Assembly: GCA_051646105.1 (NCBI GenBank)
Contig: JBOFCO010000194.1
Coordinates: 1 to 63,560 of the forward strand
Reading direction: 5' to 3'
Origin: JBOFCO01 sp051646105
Lineage (GTDB): Bacteria > Pseudomonadota > Alphaproteobacteria > Rhodobacterales > Rhodobacteraceae
Length of the DNA: 63,560 bases
The notes beneath the pieces were generated by a model. That model did not search any database and was not told where the DNA came from. It saw nothing but the letters and a program-made list of their open reading frames with translations. How positions within the stretch are numbered: the first letter of the stretch is position 1; each line of letters opens with the position of its first letter. A program made the position numbers and the translations under genes. This document shows positions 8,291-16,381 of the stretch, one piece after another.

Positions 8291-8854
8291 TCAGGCCCGC
8301 TCTGAATATTCCATCAACTCGGTATGTACGATGATTTCTTCATCGGGACCGACGAAAGGCGGGATCATGATCCGCACGCCATTGTCAAGGATCGCGGGCT
8401 TGAAGCTGTTTGCAGCCGTCTGGCCCTTCTGCACCGGCTCGGTTTCCGCGATCCGGCATTTCACCTTTTGCGGAAGTGTAACGTTCAACGCCTCGTCGCC
8501 AAAATACTGCACCGTCGCTGTCATCCCGTCCTGCAGGAACGGGCGCCGGTCCCCCAGAAGGTCGGCATCGATCTCGACTTGCTCATAGGTTTCGGCATCC
8601 ATGAACACCAGCCGTCCATCGGTTTCGTACAGGAACTGTTGATCCTTGTTTTCCAGCTCGGTCCGCTCGACCTTGTCTTCTGACCGGAATCTTTCGTTCA
8701 GCTTGCGCCCGTCGCGCAGGTTTTTCAGTTCCACCTGCGCGAAGGCCCCGCCTTTCCCAGGCTTGACGTGGTTCACTTTCACCGCAGCCCAAAGGCCGCC
8801 ATCATGTTCCAGAATGAAACCGGGCTTGATTTCGTTGCCGTTGATCTTGGCCAT
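8291..8854 (-). CDS. efp: elongation factor P
   Basis: 187 aa, the standard EF-P length. Three-domain EF-P: KOW-like N-terminus with MAKINGNEIKPGF, the loop VNHVKPGKGGAFAQVEL carrying a lysine at the position modified by EpmA in other bacteria, then OB domains with LPQKVKCRIAETEP and the C-terminal signature GVRIMIPPFVGPDEEIIV. EF-P relieves ribosome stalling at polyproline. A lysine rather than arginine at the loop tip implies the EpmA/EpmB route; those genes are not in this window. A sigma-70 promoter candidate lies just upstream. Confidence 0.96.
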   Translation of the reverse strand: MAKINGNEIKPGFILEHDGGLWAAVKVNHVKPGKGGAFAQVELKNLRDGRKLNERFRSEDKVERTELENKDQQFLYETDGRLVFMDAETYEQVEIDADLLGDRRPFLQDGMTATVQYFGDEALNVTLPQKVKCRIAETEPVQKGQTAANSFKPAILDNGVRIMIPPFVGPDEEIIVHTELMEYSERA

Positions 8855-8899
8855 GATGAGAGCAATCCTTAGCGGGAGCTTGATCGGTTGGAATGCGCC

Positions 8900-8928
8900 C
8901 CTATATCTGGGCGGGGCAAACCTGGCAA
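8900..8928 (-). promoter_or_regulatory. sigma-70 promoter candidate of efp
   Basis: On the minus strand TTGCCA (8928-8923) and TATAGG (8905-8900) are separated by exactly 17 bp, about 45 bp upstream of the efp start. Both hexamers match the consensus at four or more positions. The implied 5' leader is about 40 nt. Confidence 0.5.
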
Positions 8929-9072
8929 GCAGACTAGATGCTGTGAGAGTGCAATCTCGATATGCGCAAGACGCATAGGAGGTATGCAGATGACGGTATA
9001 TCGAATCGCCAAGAAAACGCCATATTCGCCCCACGCCGGAAAGTGCAAGAGCAATAAGAAAAGGAGCAGCGG

Positions 9073-9399
9073 ATGCGTGACTTCGTCGATGGAACGGCTT
9101 TCAACTTCGAACAGGGCCAACGTTCGCGCAAACTGTTTGCTGCGGTGGTCCTTGCCGCACTGGATGATGCGATTGCCGATGACAAGAAATACGGCAACGG
9201 TCCGGAACAGATCGCCCGCTGGGCACGTTCGCGCGACGGGCGCGAGGTGCTGTCCTGCGCCGGGATCGACCCGAATGAGCGGGTGGTCAAGGGCCTGATG
9301 GAATTCGTGGGCAAGGGCGTGCGCACCTCGGTCGCGCTGTCTCGTGAAGAAAGCGAGCGTCGCCATGCAGCCGAAGAGGCGGAAGCAGAGGCCGCGTAA
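9073..9399 (+). CDS. DUF6280 family protein
   Basis: 108 aa, matching a small, strongly conserved Rhodobacterales family recalled as DUF6280: MRDFVDGTAFNFEQGQR at the start, then KLFAAVVLAALDDAIADDKK, YGNGPEQIARWARSRDGR and SCAGIDPNERVVKGL. The C-terminal 20 residues are Ala/Glu rich. There is no signal peptide and no membrane segment; the function is unknown. AAAAGGAGC lies about 7 nt before the ATG. Its high conservation and stand-alone position after a divergent efp suggest an autonomous, perhaps regulatory or nucleic-acid-associated role, but that is speculation. A strong intrinsic terminator follows. Confidence 0.85.
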   Translation: MRDFVDGTAFNFEQGQRSRKLFAAVVLAALDDAIADDKKYGNGPEQIARWARSRDGREVLSCAGIDPNERVVKGLMEFVGKGVRTSVALSREESERRHAAEEAEAEAA

Positions 9400-9472
9400 G
9401 CACGCAGATGGCAACCCGCGCCCCGAAAACGGGCGGCGTGGCCGGAACACGTAAGGGTAGTGATTTCGGAAC

Positions 9473-9505
9473 AAGGCGCGGAAAATACCGCGCCTTTTCT
9501 CTTTT
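9473..9505. terminator. strong intrinsic terminator, probably bidirectional
   Basis: A perfect 9-bp stem AAGGCGCGG/CCGCGCCTT (9473-9481 and 9488-9496) with a 6-nt loop is followed by TTCTCTTTT. It ends the DUF6280 gene and can also serve the convergent PopZ-like gene. The rest of 9506-9647 shows nothing recognisable. Confidence 0.85.
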
Positions 9506-9647
9506 AATTATCGGCACATAAGCGGTTAATGCCTGAACTGCTCCGCGCGCAAAAGCCCGGTCTGCGGGGGATCGGCAAAAGCAGGGCTGGCGCCGCGCCT
9601 ACGGTCAAGCCGGCGGCGTGGCAGAGCCCACCTCCAAAAGCACAGGC

Positions 9648-11471
9648 TCAGACCATCCCCTTGGCATCCAGCGCGCGCTGGATTTCCTGACGAACCAGCT
9701 TGCGGACGTTACGGGTAATGCGCTCGCCCAGCTCGCCCTGCAATTCCTCGCGGATGATCGTTGCGATGAGAGCGCGCAGTGCGGCCTCGTCGATGATGGT
9801 TTCTTCCTCTTCGAAGACCGAGAATTGATCGTCCTCCGGCGCCTCGGCATCAGACACGACGCCGAGCTGTTCTGACTCCGACGGACGATCCGCCTGCCTC
9901 ACGGAGGCCTGATCAGAAACAGCGTCGCCTGTCTCAAGATCGACAATTTTTGTCTCTTGCGGCCCGGCGCCCAGCGTTGCTGTTTCTTCGGCAGCGGGGC
10001 CGACATCCTCATATAACTGATCAGCCGGTGCAAAATCGGCAAAATCTGCATCGGGACGGTCGGCTGCTTCGGCCAGCAGAGCAATCTCATCAGAGGTTTC
10101 GTGTGGCCCCGCCGAAACAACCGGATCGGCGCTCACTGTCGCGACATCCGCCGTCGCCTGTGTGGCTTCGCCCCCCGGCGCGGGGACCACACGATTGCGG
10201 GCGATCAGCGATGCGGCGATACCCGCCACTGAACTGACCAAGCCCTGACCGGCAGACCAGGCGAATGCGTCAGCATCGGGCGTGCGGGAACGGCCCGGTG
10301 CCGCTGTATCGCCGCCATGCAATGGTGGCTCGGCAGCCGCCGCGCGTTCCGCCGCAAGATCAAGCTGTGATGGTGTGCGATCATCCTCTTCTGCGGGCGG
10401 GGTGACGGCGCTGATGGCTGTCGATGCCGCGTCCCTTTCGTCGCTGTCAGCCGACGTTGAATGCCAGCCTGTTTCGGCCACATCCTCGGGGAAATCACTG
10501 GCGAAATCGTCACCATCTGAAACAAAATCAGCGGCAGAGGAATCGTTCGCCGCAATCTCTTCGACGACAAAATCGGCATTGTCAGAGTCATATACGGAAA
10601 ATTCGTCGCCCCCGACACCCTCGGGATCCAGTGCGGACGCCGCAGGGACTTCCTCGCCAGCGGCCTGTTGCCCGGCGGTTACTTCCGCCACTGCCTGTGC
10701 TTTTGCCTCGGCATGGGCAGCAAAGTCATAAACTTGCGCGGCCACCTGTTCGTGGTCGGCAATTTCAAACCCGGCTTCGTCTTCGGCCGGAAATGCTGCT
10801 TCCAGCGCGGCCTGCTCGGCAAAGGCGCGGTCGGCGGCAAGTTCCGCATCTTCTGCCTCAAGATCGGCAGAAGTTGCAACTGGCGTCGGCTCCCCTTCAA
10901 ACAAGGTCTGCGCCGCAGCATGGTCGAAAGCCACAGCATCAAACCGTGCCGGATCGAACGCCTTGCCCTGACGCGACACAAAGGCGGGCACACGTGACAG
11001 CCCCTCGGTATCCGGCAGGCCCGCAAAATCGGAAGTATCAGTCCAGTCCTCGGCCGGCAGGTCCAGCCCTGCAATCGCCGCGGTCGCTGAGATTGTCTCG
11101 GCGTTGGTCGGCGGTGCACCGACCGCGGCCTCAAGTTCTGCAATCGTCGCCTCAAGGGAGGCGAGATCCGAACTTGGCACGATCCGGCTTTCGGGGGAGT
11201 TGATGCTGTCGGCATCCGGAATGCGGAATGCGGGCGACAGGACCAGCTTATCGGCGTCGATCACTGCCGAAGCACCCTTCGACTTTTCCGTCTGACGCAA
11301 AGCCGTGGCACGCACGTCATCGTTTGCCGCGGCAGGAGTATCTGTGGGAAGGCTGCTCATATCCGTCGCCGGATTCGCAGTCCGCTTCATGCCGCGTCCC
11401 TCTTCCGACACCAGTCGGCGGATCGACGACAGCACATCTTCGATTTCGACGTTGTTCATAGGTCCAGCCAT
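9648..11471 (-). CDS. long acidic PopZ-like protein
   Basis: 607 aa from ATG at 11471, chosen because GGGAAGGG lies upstream; ATG at 11459 is an alternative. The first 20 residues contain NNVEIEDVLSSIRRLVSEE and the last 45 contain ALRALIATIIREELQGELG and RNVRKLVRQEIQRAL. Between them are about 530 residues of low-complexity sequence dominated by Ala, Asp, Glu, Ser and Pro. This layout (short N-terminal helix, long acidic disordered linker, C-terminal helical oligomerisation module) is that of PopZ/DUF2497 polar scaffolds, although PopZ itself is much shorter. The assignment is by architecture and terminal motifs, so function is inferred. No signal peptide or membrane segment. Confidence 0.65.
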   Translation of the reverse strand: MAGPMNNVEIEDVLSSIRRLVSEEGRGMKRTANPATDMSSLPTDTPAAANDDVRATALRQTEKSKGASAVIDADKLVLSPAFRIPDADSINSPESRIVPSSDLASLEATIAELEAAVGAPPTNAETISATAAIAGLDLPAEDWTDTSDFAGLPDTEGLSRVPAFVSRQGKAFDPARFDAVAFDHAAAQTLFEGEPTPVATSADLEAEDAELAADRAFAEQAALEAAFPAEDEAGFEIADHEQVAAQVYDFAAHAEAKAQAVAEVTAGQQAAGEEVPAASALDPEGVGGDEFSVYDSDNADFVVEEIAANDSSAADFVSDGDDFASDFPEDVAETGWHSTSADSDERDAASTAISAVTPPAEEDDRTPSQLDLAAERAAAAEPPLHGGDTAAPGRSRTPDADAFAWSAGQGLVSSVAGIAASLIARNRVVPAPGGEATQATADVATVSADPVVSAGPHETSDEIALLAEAADRPDADFADFAPADQLYEDVGPAAEETATLGAGPQETKIVDLETGDAVSDQASVRQADRPSESEQLGVVSDAEAPEDDQFSVFEEEETIIDEAALRALIATIIREELQGELGERITRNVRKLVRQEIQRALDAKGMV

Positions 11472-11539
11472 GCGCCGCCCTTCCCTGTCGCAGAAGCCAA
11501 GACTAGCTTCCGCCCCCCGACCGATCAAGCAAGACGCGA

Positions 11540-12904
11540 TTACTCGTTGCCGATAGCACGCAGGACGCGATCAAGCCGCTCTCCTTGCAGGCTCGTGCTC
11601 GGTGCATTGCGCACTGCATTGTAGTATGCCTCCGGGTCATAGGTGGGGATCCCCAGATTCAGGTGATCCACCGTAAGAAGCCCCATAGAAGCCAAAAGCG
11701 AATAAATCGCTAAGTTGAACTGGGCTTCTGCCTCGATCCGGCTTGCCTGCGCATCAAGCAGGTCCTGTTCGGCATCCAGCACATCCAGCGTGGTGCGGGC
11801 ACCAAGGGTCGCTTCCTCGCGCACACCGCGATAGGCGACGGTCTGCGCGCGGATCTGTTCATCGGTCGCCACAATCTGCGCACGGGCCACGGCCAGATCG
11901 GCCCAGGCCTGCCCGACCGCCTGCGTGATGTTGACACTCTGGTTCAGCAATGCCGCCCGTGCCGCATCACGCTGCGCAATGGCCCTGCGATGCGATGCCG
12001 AAAGCGCACCACCCGCATAGATCGGGGCAGAAAATGTCAGATTAAGCTGCGAAACATCATCGCCATCCTGATCGACCTGAATATCGGCGCCAGCCGACAG
12101 CTTCGGCTTTCGGGCCGCCCCGGCCAGCTTTACGCCCAGTTCCGCCGCAGCGACCTGATGCTGCGCCTGCCGCAGCGACGGATGGCTGGCCTGCGCGATC
12201 GCGACTGCCTCATCCAATGTACGCGGCAACTTGGGCGGTCTGGGCGCGGCGGACAGTTTCCCCGGATAATGCCCGGTTGCGGCCTTGTAGGCTTCGCGCG
12301 CGGCGGCAAGAGAGCCCTTTGCGGCAGCAAGGGAAGCATCCGCCCCTGCCAGCCGCGCCTGCGCCAGCGCCACGTCGGTCCGGGTGATTTCACCCACGTC
12401 GAACCGATCCTGCGCTGCCTTGAGTTCCTCTCCGATCACGCGCACCGAGTTTTCGTTCAGCGTGACGTTCTCTGACGCAGAGCGCACCTGCATGAATGCC
12501 TGAACCCCGGAAAGCAGCACCTGCTGCTCAACGTTCAGCAAGGCTTCGCGGGTGGCCAGAACGGTTTCCCGCGCCACATCGATCCCCAGTTTCGAACGCC
12601 CGAAGTCGTAAAGCGTCATATCGGCCGACAGGCCAATGCTGGATTGCAGATCGTCGTTCAGGCCGCCATCGGTCTGGCTGGCCTGTGCCACGAAATTGAC
12701 CACCGGGCGCAGTGCGGAAACGGCATCGGCCACATCTTCGTCCGCTGCCCGCAACAGCGCACGGTTCTGATCCAGCAGGTTCGAAGCCTTGTAAGTGGAA
12801 ATCAGCGCATCGGTCAGCGTTTCCGCACGGACCAGCGTCGTTGTCGCAAGCAGCGCGGCCATTGCGGCCCCCGCCAGCCTGCCGCCCCAAACTGAACCCT
12901 TCAT
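11540..12904 (-). CDS. TolC family outer membrane channel
   Basis: 454 aa with a signal peptide ending near LVRAE and the two tandem TolC repeats of long helices: LTDALISTYKASNLLDQNRA, then FDVGEITRTDVALAQARLAG in the first half and ATLGARTTLDVLDAEQDLLD in the second. These are the TolC-family hallmarks; the protein forms the trimeric exit duct for type I secretion and RND or MFS efflux. GGAGCGAGAG precedes the ATG. The gene is directly downstream of pcm, as is common in Rhodobacterales. No inner-membrane partner is adjacent, but an RTX export substrate is encoded at 51.9-54.1 kb. Confidence 0.92.
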   Translation of the reverse strand: MKGSVWGGRLAGAAMAALLATTTLVRAETLTDALISTYKASNLLDQNRALLRAADEDVADAVSALRPVVNFVAQASQTDGGLNDDLQSSIGLSADMTLYDFGRSKLGIDVARETVLATREALLNVEQQVLLSGVQAFMQVRSASENVTLNENSVRVIGEELKAAQDRFDVGEITRTDVALAQARLAGADASLAAAKGSLAAAREAYKAATGHYPGKLSAAPRPPKLPRTLDEAVAIAQASHPSLRQAQHQVAAAELGVKLAGAARKPKLSAGADIQVDQDGDDVSQLNLTFSAPIYAGGALSASHRRAIAQRDAARAALLNQSVNITQAVGQAWADLAVARAQIVATDEQIRAQTVAYRGVREEATLGARTTLDVLDAEQDLLDAQASRIEAEAQFNLAIYSLLASMGLLTVDHLNLGIPTYDPEAYYNAVRNAPSTSLQGERLDRVLRAIGNE

Positions 12905-12957
12905 CTCTCGCTCCTGTTTACTGTCTCTGCCTTCGTCCGCCCCTTCTTGCCGAGGGG

Positions 12958-13608
12958 TCAGAGCGTGAATGTCCGTTTCTTCTCGAATCCCGGAAGAACG
13001 GGCGCTGTTGCATTGAACGCAAAACGCCACGAAATCCGTCCGTCCAGCTTGTGTCCGATGCGGCAGGTGCCAAGCGCGCCTTCCATGAAAATGGCCGCGA
13101 TGCGGCCACCCTCTCTTAGCTGCGCCAGCAATGCGTCCGGGATCACCTCGACGCCACCCTGCACGGTGATCGCATCATAGGGGCCGTGTTTGGCGGCGCC
13201 CGCCGCAAGCGGCCCGGCAATGACCGCCGCATTGTCGGCATTCTCTGCCAGCAGGGCCGCCTGCGCCTGTTCGGCGCGCACGGCGTCGTCCTCGACAGCA
13301 ACCACGGCCTCGACCATGTCTGCAATGACAGCCGACGAATAGCCAAGCCCCGCACCGATATCCAGAACGAGGTCAGTCGTCAGCAGATCAAGCGCATCCA
13401 GCATCTTGGCAAGCGTCCGCGGCTCCAGCATCACGCGGCCGCCGACATCCAGGTTTTCGCCCACGTAAGCAGCCTCGCGCTTTCCACCAGGCACGAACCG
13501 TTCGCGCGGAACAGCCAGCATGGCCTTGATGATCGGAAACTTCGTCACATCCGAAGGACGAACCTGAGTATCGACCATCGTGGTGCGGCGGGCGGCGAAA
13601 TCCGTCAT
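12958..13608 (-). CDS. pcm: protein-L-isoaspartate O-methyltransferase family protein
   Basis: 216 aa. SAM-binding motif I is visible as LVLDIGAGLGYSSAVIA and motif II as AVVAVEDDA, with ITVQGGVEVIPDAL where the PCMT post-motif sits. The N-terminus MTDFAARRTTMVDTQVRPSD is typical of the alphaproteobacterial subgroup found upstream of tolC. Canonical PCMT repairs isoaspartyl residues; members of this subgroup are often annotated only as PCMT-like. A 53-bp gap separates it from tolC on the same strand, suggesting an operon. Start at 13608 was chosen by family N-terminus; an upstream extension has no similarity. Confidence 0.85.
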   Translation of the reverse strand: MTDFAARRTTMVDTQVRPSDVTKFPIIKAMLAVPRERFVPGGKREAAYVGENLDVGGRVMLEPRTLAKMLDALDLLTTDLVLDIGAGLGYSSAVIADMVEAVVAVEDDAVRAEQAQAALLAENADNAAVIAGPLAAGAAKHGPYDAITVQGGVEVIPDALLAQLREGGRIAAIFMEGALGTCRIGHKLDGRISWRFAFNATAPVLPGFEKKRTFTL

Positions 13609-13833
13609 GAGTAAACTCTTCGGTCTGCTTGTATCCGCCATCGTCTTGCCACAGAAGCGCCGCATCGGCAACAAGTGCCCCGTTCCACATACGGATCATC
13701 GCGCAAACCGTGGCATTGCTGCATGAATTTCGCGCAGCGACCGTGGGCTTGCAGCGACAAGTGCATGGTCATAGCCTTGTCGCAGCAGGGACTGGCTCCG
13801 GCTTACCCTTGCTGGCAAGAAAAGCAGGTCACC

Positions 13834-15171
13834 GTGGCAGTTTACCGGATATTGTTGATGTTGATCGCGCCGCTACTTGCGGTAGTGTTCCTGTGGCGTT
13901 GGCTTCGGGGGCAGGAAAGCGGGCAGACCATCGCCGAACGGCTGGGCGCGGCACCAGCGCGGATCGCGGGTCCCGCAGACGTACCATCCGTCCAAAATCC
14001 CGTCGTGTGGCTTCACGGGGCCTCGAACGGCGAACTCACATCCGTCCGCCCGCTGGCGATGGCGCTTCTTGCGCTGTCGCCAGGACTGCGACTTGTGGTC
14101 ACGGCGAATACGGGGACCGGGCGGGCGCTGGCGGCAACCTGGCAACCGGACCGTGTCACGGCGACCATGGCGCCGCTCGATTTCAGGCTGACCACGCGGC
14201 GTTTCCTGAAGAGAACCGGGGTACAAGCCCTGCTTGTCGTGGAAAACGAGCTCTGGCCCAACCGTATGGGTTTGCTGGATGCTGCAGGGAAACCGGTCAT
14301 CGTGGTCGGCGCGCGTATCTCCGAACACAGTGCCGACCGCTGGGCCAGGCATCCCGGTATCGCGGCAGCGCTGTTCGGGCGGCTGACGGGTGCCTCGGCG
14401 CAGGACGATGCGTCAGCCCGGCGATACCTGCGGCTGGGCCTGCGTCCGGAGGCTGTGTTTCCGCAACTCGACCTCAAGCGGCTGGCGGCAGCCATGCCTG
14501 AGACGCCAATCGGAAATACCCGTCACCGCGCCAAGACCGTGCTTGCTGCTTCCACGCATGAGGGTGAGGAAGCCGTGGTATTGGAAGCGTTTGCTGCGCT
14601 CTGGCGTGCCGATCCTGAATGGCTGCTGATCCTTGCCCCAAGGCATCCGCGTCGCGCGCCGGACATCGTGGCACTGACCGCCGCGCTGGGTCTGCCAACG
14701 CTGCGCCGTACCGAGGGGGCGATGCCCGAAGATGCCCGCGCCGTGTTTCTTGCCGACACCATGGGCGAAATGCCGCTTTGGTATGCCCGGGCCCCGGTGA
14801 CGTTTGTCGGCGGGTCATTGGCCGACCGGGGTGGGCATACACCCTATGAACCCACTGCTTTTGGCTCGGCCATTCTTCACGGACCGCATCTTTCGAATTT
14901 CGCGGAACCCTATGCCCGGCTTGCCGCCACGAATGCTGCGATCCAGGTAGCGGATGCGGCAAGCTTGCGCGCTGGCTTCGCACTCGCCGCCGATCCCGGT
15001 GCAGCAGCACAGCTTGCCGCAAGGGCGCGTGATGCACTGGCGGGGGGGGAAGCCCAGGCGCTGGCGGTCCTGGCCCATGCGATCGCGGATGCATTCGGCC
15101 TTCCGGCTGCGGACCGATCCATGGACGTATCGGGTGGCGGCGGCAAATATGCCCAATTTTCGACATCGTGA
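13834..15171 (+). CDS. waaA: 3-deoxy-D-manno-octulosonic acid (Kdo) transferase
   Basis: 445 aa from GTG at 13834 (the upstream in-frame sequence is unlike the family; ATG at 13858 is an alternative). A short N-terminal membrane anchor (LLMLIAPLLAVVFLWRWL) precedes the GT-B N-domain with WLHGASNGELTSVRPL, where the glutamate is the usual catalytic base. The C-domain shows LLILAPRHPRRAPDI, VFLADTMGEMPLWYARAPV and GGSLADRGGHTPYEPTAFG, the donor-binding region. WaaA adds Kdo from CMP-Kdo to lipid IVA at the inner membrane. The last 25 residues (Gly/Ser rich) exceed the usual domain. Confidence 0.92.
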   Translation: MAVYRILLMLIAPLLAVVFLWRWLRGQESGQTIAERLGAAPARIAGPADVPSVQNPVVWLHGASNGELTSVRPLAMALLALSPGLRLVVTANTGTGRALAATWQPDRVTATMAPLDFRLTTRRFLKRTGVQALLVVENELWPNRMGLLDAAGKPVIVVGARISEHSADRWARHPGIAAALFGRLTGASAQDDASARRYLRLGLRPEAVFPQLDLKRLAAAMPETPIGNTRHRAKTVLAASTHEGEEAVVLEAFAALWRADPEWLLILAPRHPRRAPDIVALTAALGLPTLRRTEGAMPEDARAVFLADTMGEMPLWYARAPVTFVGGSLADRGGHTPYEPTAFGSAILHGPHLSNFAEPYARLAATNAAIQVADAASLRAGFALAADPGAAAQLAARARDALAGGEAQALAVLAHAIADAFGLPAADRSMDVSGGGGKYAQFSTS

Positions 15172-15259
15172 CTGGGCAGAATACTGGTGGATCGAATGTT
15201 CGGGTGTTACATTGGATGTAATTCGACGACCCGCGCCAAAAGCGGGCACGAGCAGGCTG

Positions 15260-15757
15260 ATGATGGATATGAACGGCGATTTGTCCCAGAACGGTGCCAC
15301 GGGCGCCGATAGCCTACCCGCTGTTGCAGCGGGCAAGGCCACCGACACACGGCCCCAGTTGGGCGCATTGTGCTATCGGCGCAATCGCGGCAAGACCGAG
15401 GTGTTGCTTGTGACCAGCCGCGATACCGGGCGCTGGATCATTCCCAAAGGCTGGCCCATGCAGGGCATCGCGCCTGAAGAGGCTGCCGCCAGGGAAGCCT
15501 GGGAAGAAGCTGGGGTGGAAGGCAAAATAAAATCGCACCCCCTGGGCGATTACACCTATGACAAGGTGCTCAAGGCCAGCCGGTCCGTGCCCTGTCGCGT
15601 AACTGTGTATCCGCTGCGCGTCACCGCGCTGGCCCGCCGTTTTCCAGAGCGGGATGAGCGGTCGCGGAAATGGTTCAGCCTGACAAAAGCCGCCGGAAAG
15701 GTCGCCGAACCGGAACTGCGCGCCCTTATCACCGGGTTCAGCGCGCCCGAGACGTGA
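15260..15757 (+). CDS. NUDIX hydrolase (DIPP-like subgroup)
   Basis: 165 aa. The Nudix helix REAWEEAGV is intact. The preceding PKGWPMQGIAPEEAAA shows the variant box in which the first glutamate of GX5E is replaced by Ile; the Trp-Pro-Met form is common in the subgroup related to diphosphoinositol-polyphosphate hydrolases. The enzyme should cleave a nucleoside- or inositol-linked diphosphate; the substrate is not predictable. About 25 residues precede the domain and may be disordered. ATG at 15260 (or the next one at 15263) follows AGCAGG. Lies downstream of waaA after about 90 bp. Confidence 0.85.
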   Translation: MMDMNGDLSQNGATGADSLPAVAAGKATDTRPQLGALCYRRNRGKTEVLLVTSRDTGRWIIPKGWPMQGIAPEEAAAREAWEEAGVEGKIKSHPLGDYTYDKVLKASRSVPCRVTVYPLRVTALARRFPERDERSRKWFSLTKAAGKVAEPELRALITGFSAPET

Positions 15758-15851
15758 TTGCCCGCGGTCTTGCGCGCCCGGAAACGATGACAGGCGTTGA
15801 ACTGTCATCGGGCAGGGATTACCTGTTAACCATAAACGGTAGGGCAACAAG

Positions 15852-16301
15852 ATGATCCGCTACGCGCTTACCTGTGAAAAAAACCACAGCTTTGAAAGCT
15901 GGTTCCAGTCCGGCGCTGCCTTTGACGCGCTGGTGGCGTCGGCGCATGTTCAATGTCCGGTCTGCGGTTCGGTGGCGGTCAGCAAAAGCCTGATGTCCCC
16001 TGCCCTGCGCGGTTCGGACGAAAGCGACCGGAAAAGTAGCGCGGCTCAGGGGGAAACCACCGCCCTTTCGCCCGCCGATCCGCGTGTTGCCGAGGCAATC
16101 GCCGCCATGCGTCGCGAGGTGGAGAAGAATTCGGAATATGTCGGGATGAGTTTCGCCGCAGAAGCCCGCGCGATCCACGACGGCGAAAGCGATCATCGGT
16201 CGATCTGGGGCGAGGCAAGGCCGGAAGACGCTCGCAAGCTGCTGGAGGACGGCATCGCCGTGGCCCCGCTGCCCTTCATGCCCAGCCGCAAGATGAACTG
16301 A
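15852..16301 (+). CDS. DUF1178 family protein
   Basis: 149 aa, a standard DUF1178 protein: MIRYALTCEKNHSFESWFQS, a CPVCGS pair following an N-terminal Cys that probably forms a zinc ribbon, then VAEAIAAMRREVEKNSEYVG and the C-terminal GIAVAPLPFMPSRKMN. These proteins usually sit near NUDIX or carbon-nitrogen hydrolase genes in alphaproteobacteria; their role is unknown. Cytoplasmic, no membrane segment. TAGGGC lies upstream of the ATG. Probably expressed with the NUDIX gene about 95 bp upstream. Confidence 0.88.
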   Translation: MIRYALTCEKNHSFESWFQSGAAFDALVASAHVQCPVCGSVAVSKSLMSPALRGSDESDRKSSAAQGETTALSPADPRVAEAIAAMRREVEKNSEYVGMSFAAEARAIHDGESDHRSIWGEARPEDARKLLEDGIAVAPLPFMPSRKMN

Positions 16302-16381
16302 CGCTTCGTACAGGTCACATACCCCTGTTACATGAATCGCCTAGGCGCTGGTTGACCTTACCCGAAAGGCAGGAGCCAGCG

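Noticed and set aside
8984..9298. Reading frame with a strong GGAGG site upstream of DUF6280
   Set aside because: It runs out of frame through the DUF6280 gene and its composition is not protein-like.
16300..16381. Pho box upstream of phoX
   Set aside because: GGTCACA and TGTTACA are present, but their spacing is 13 bp rather than the 11 bp of PhoB direct repeats.
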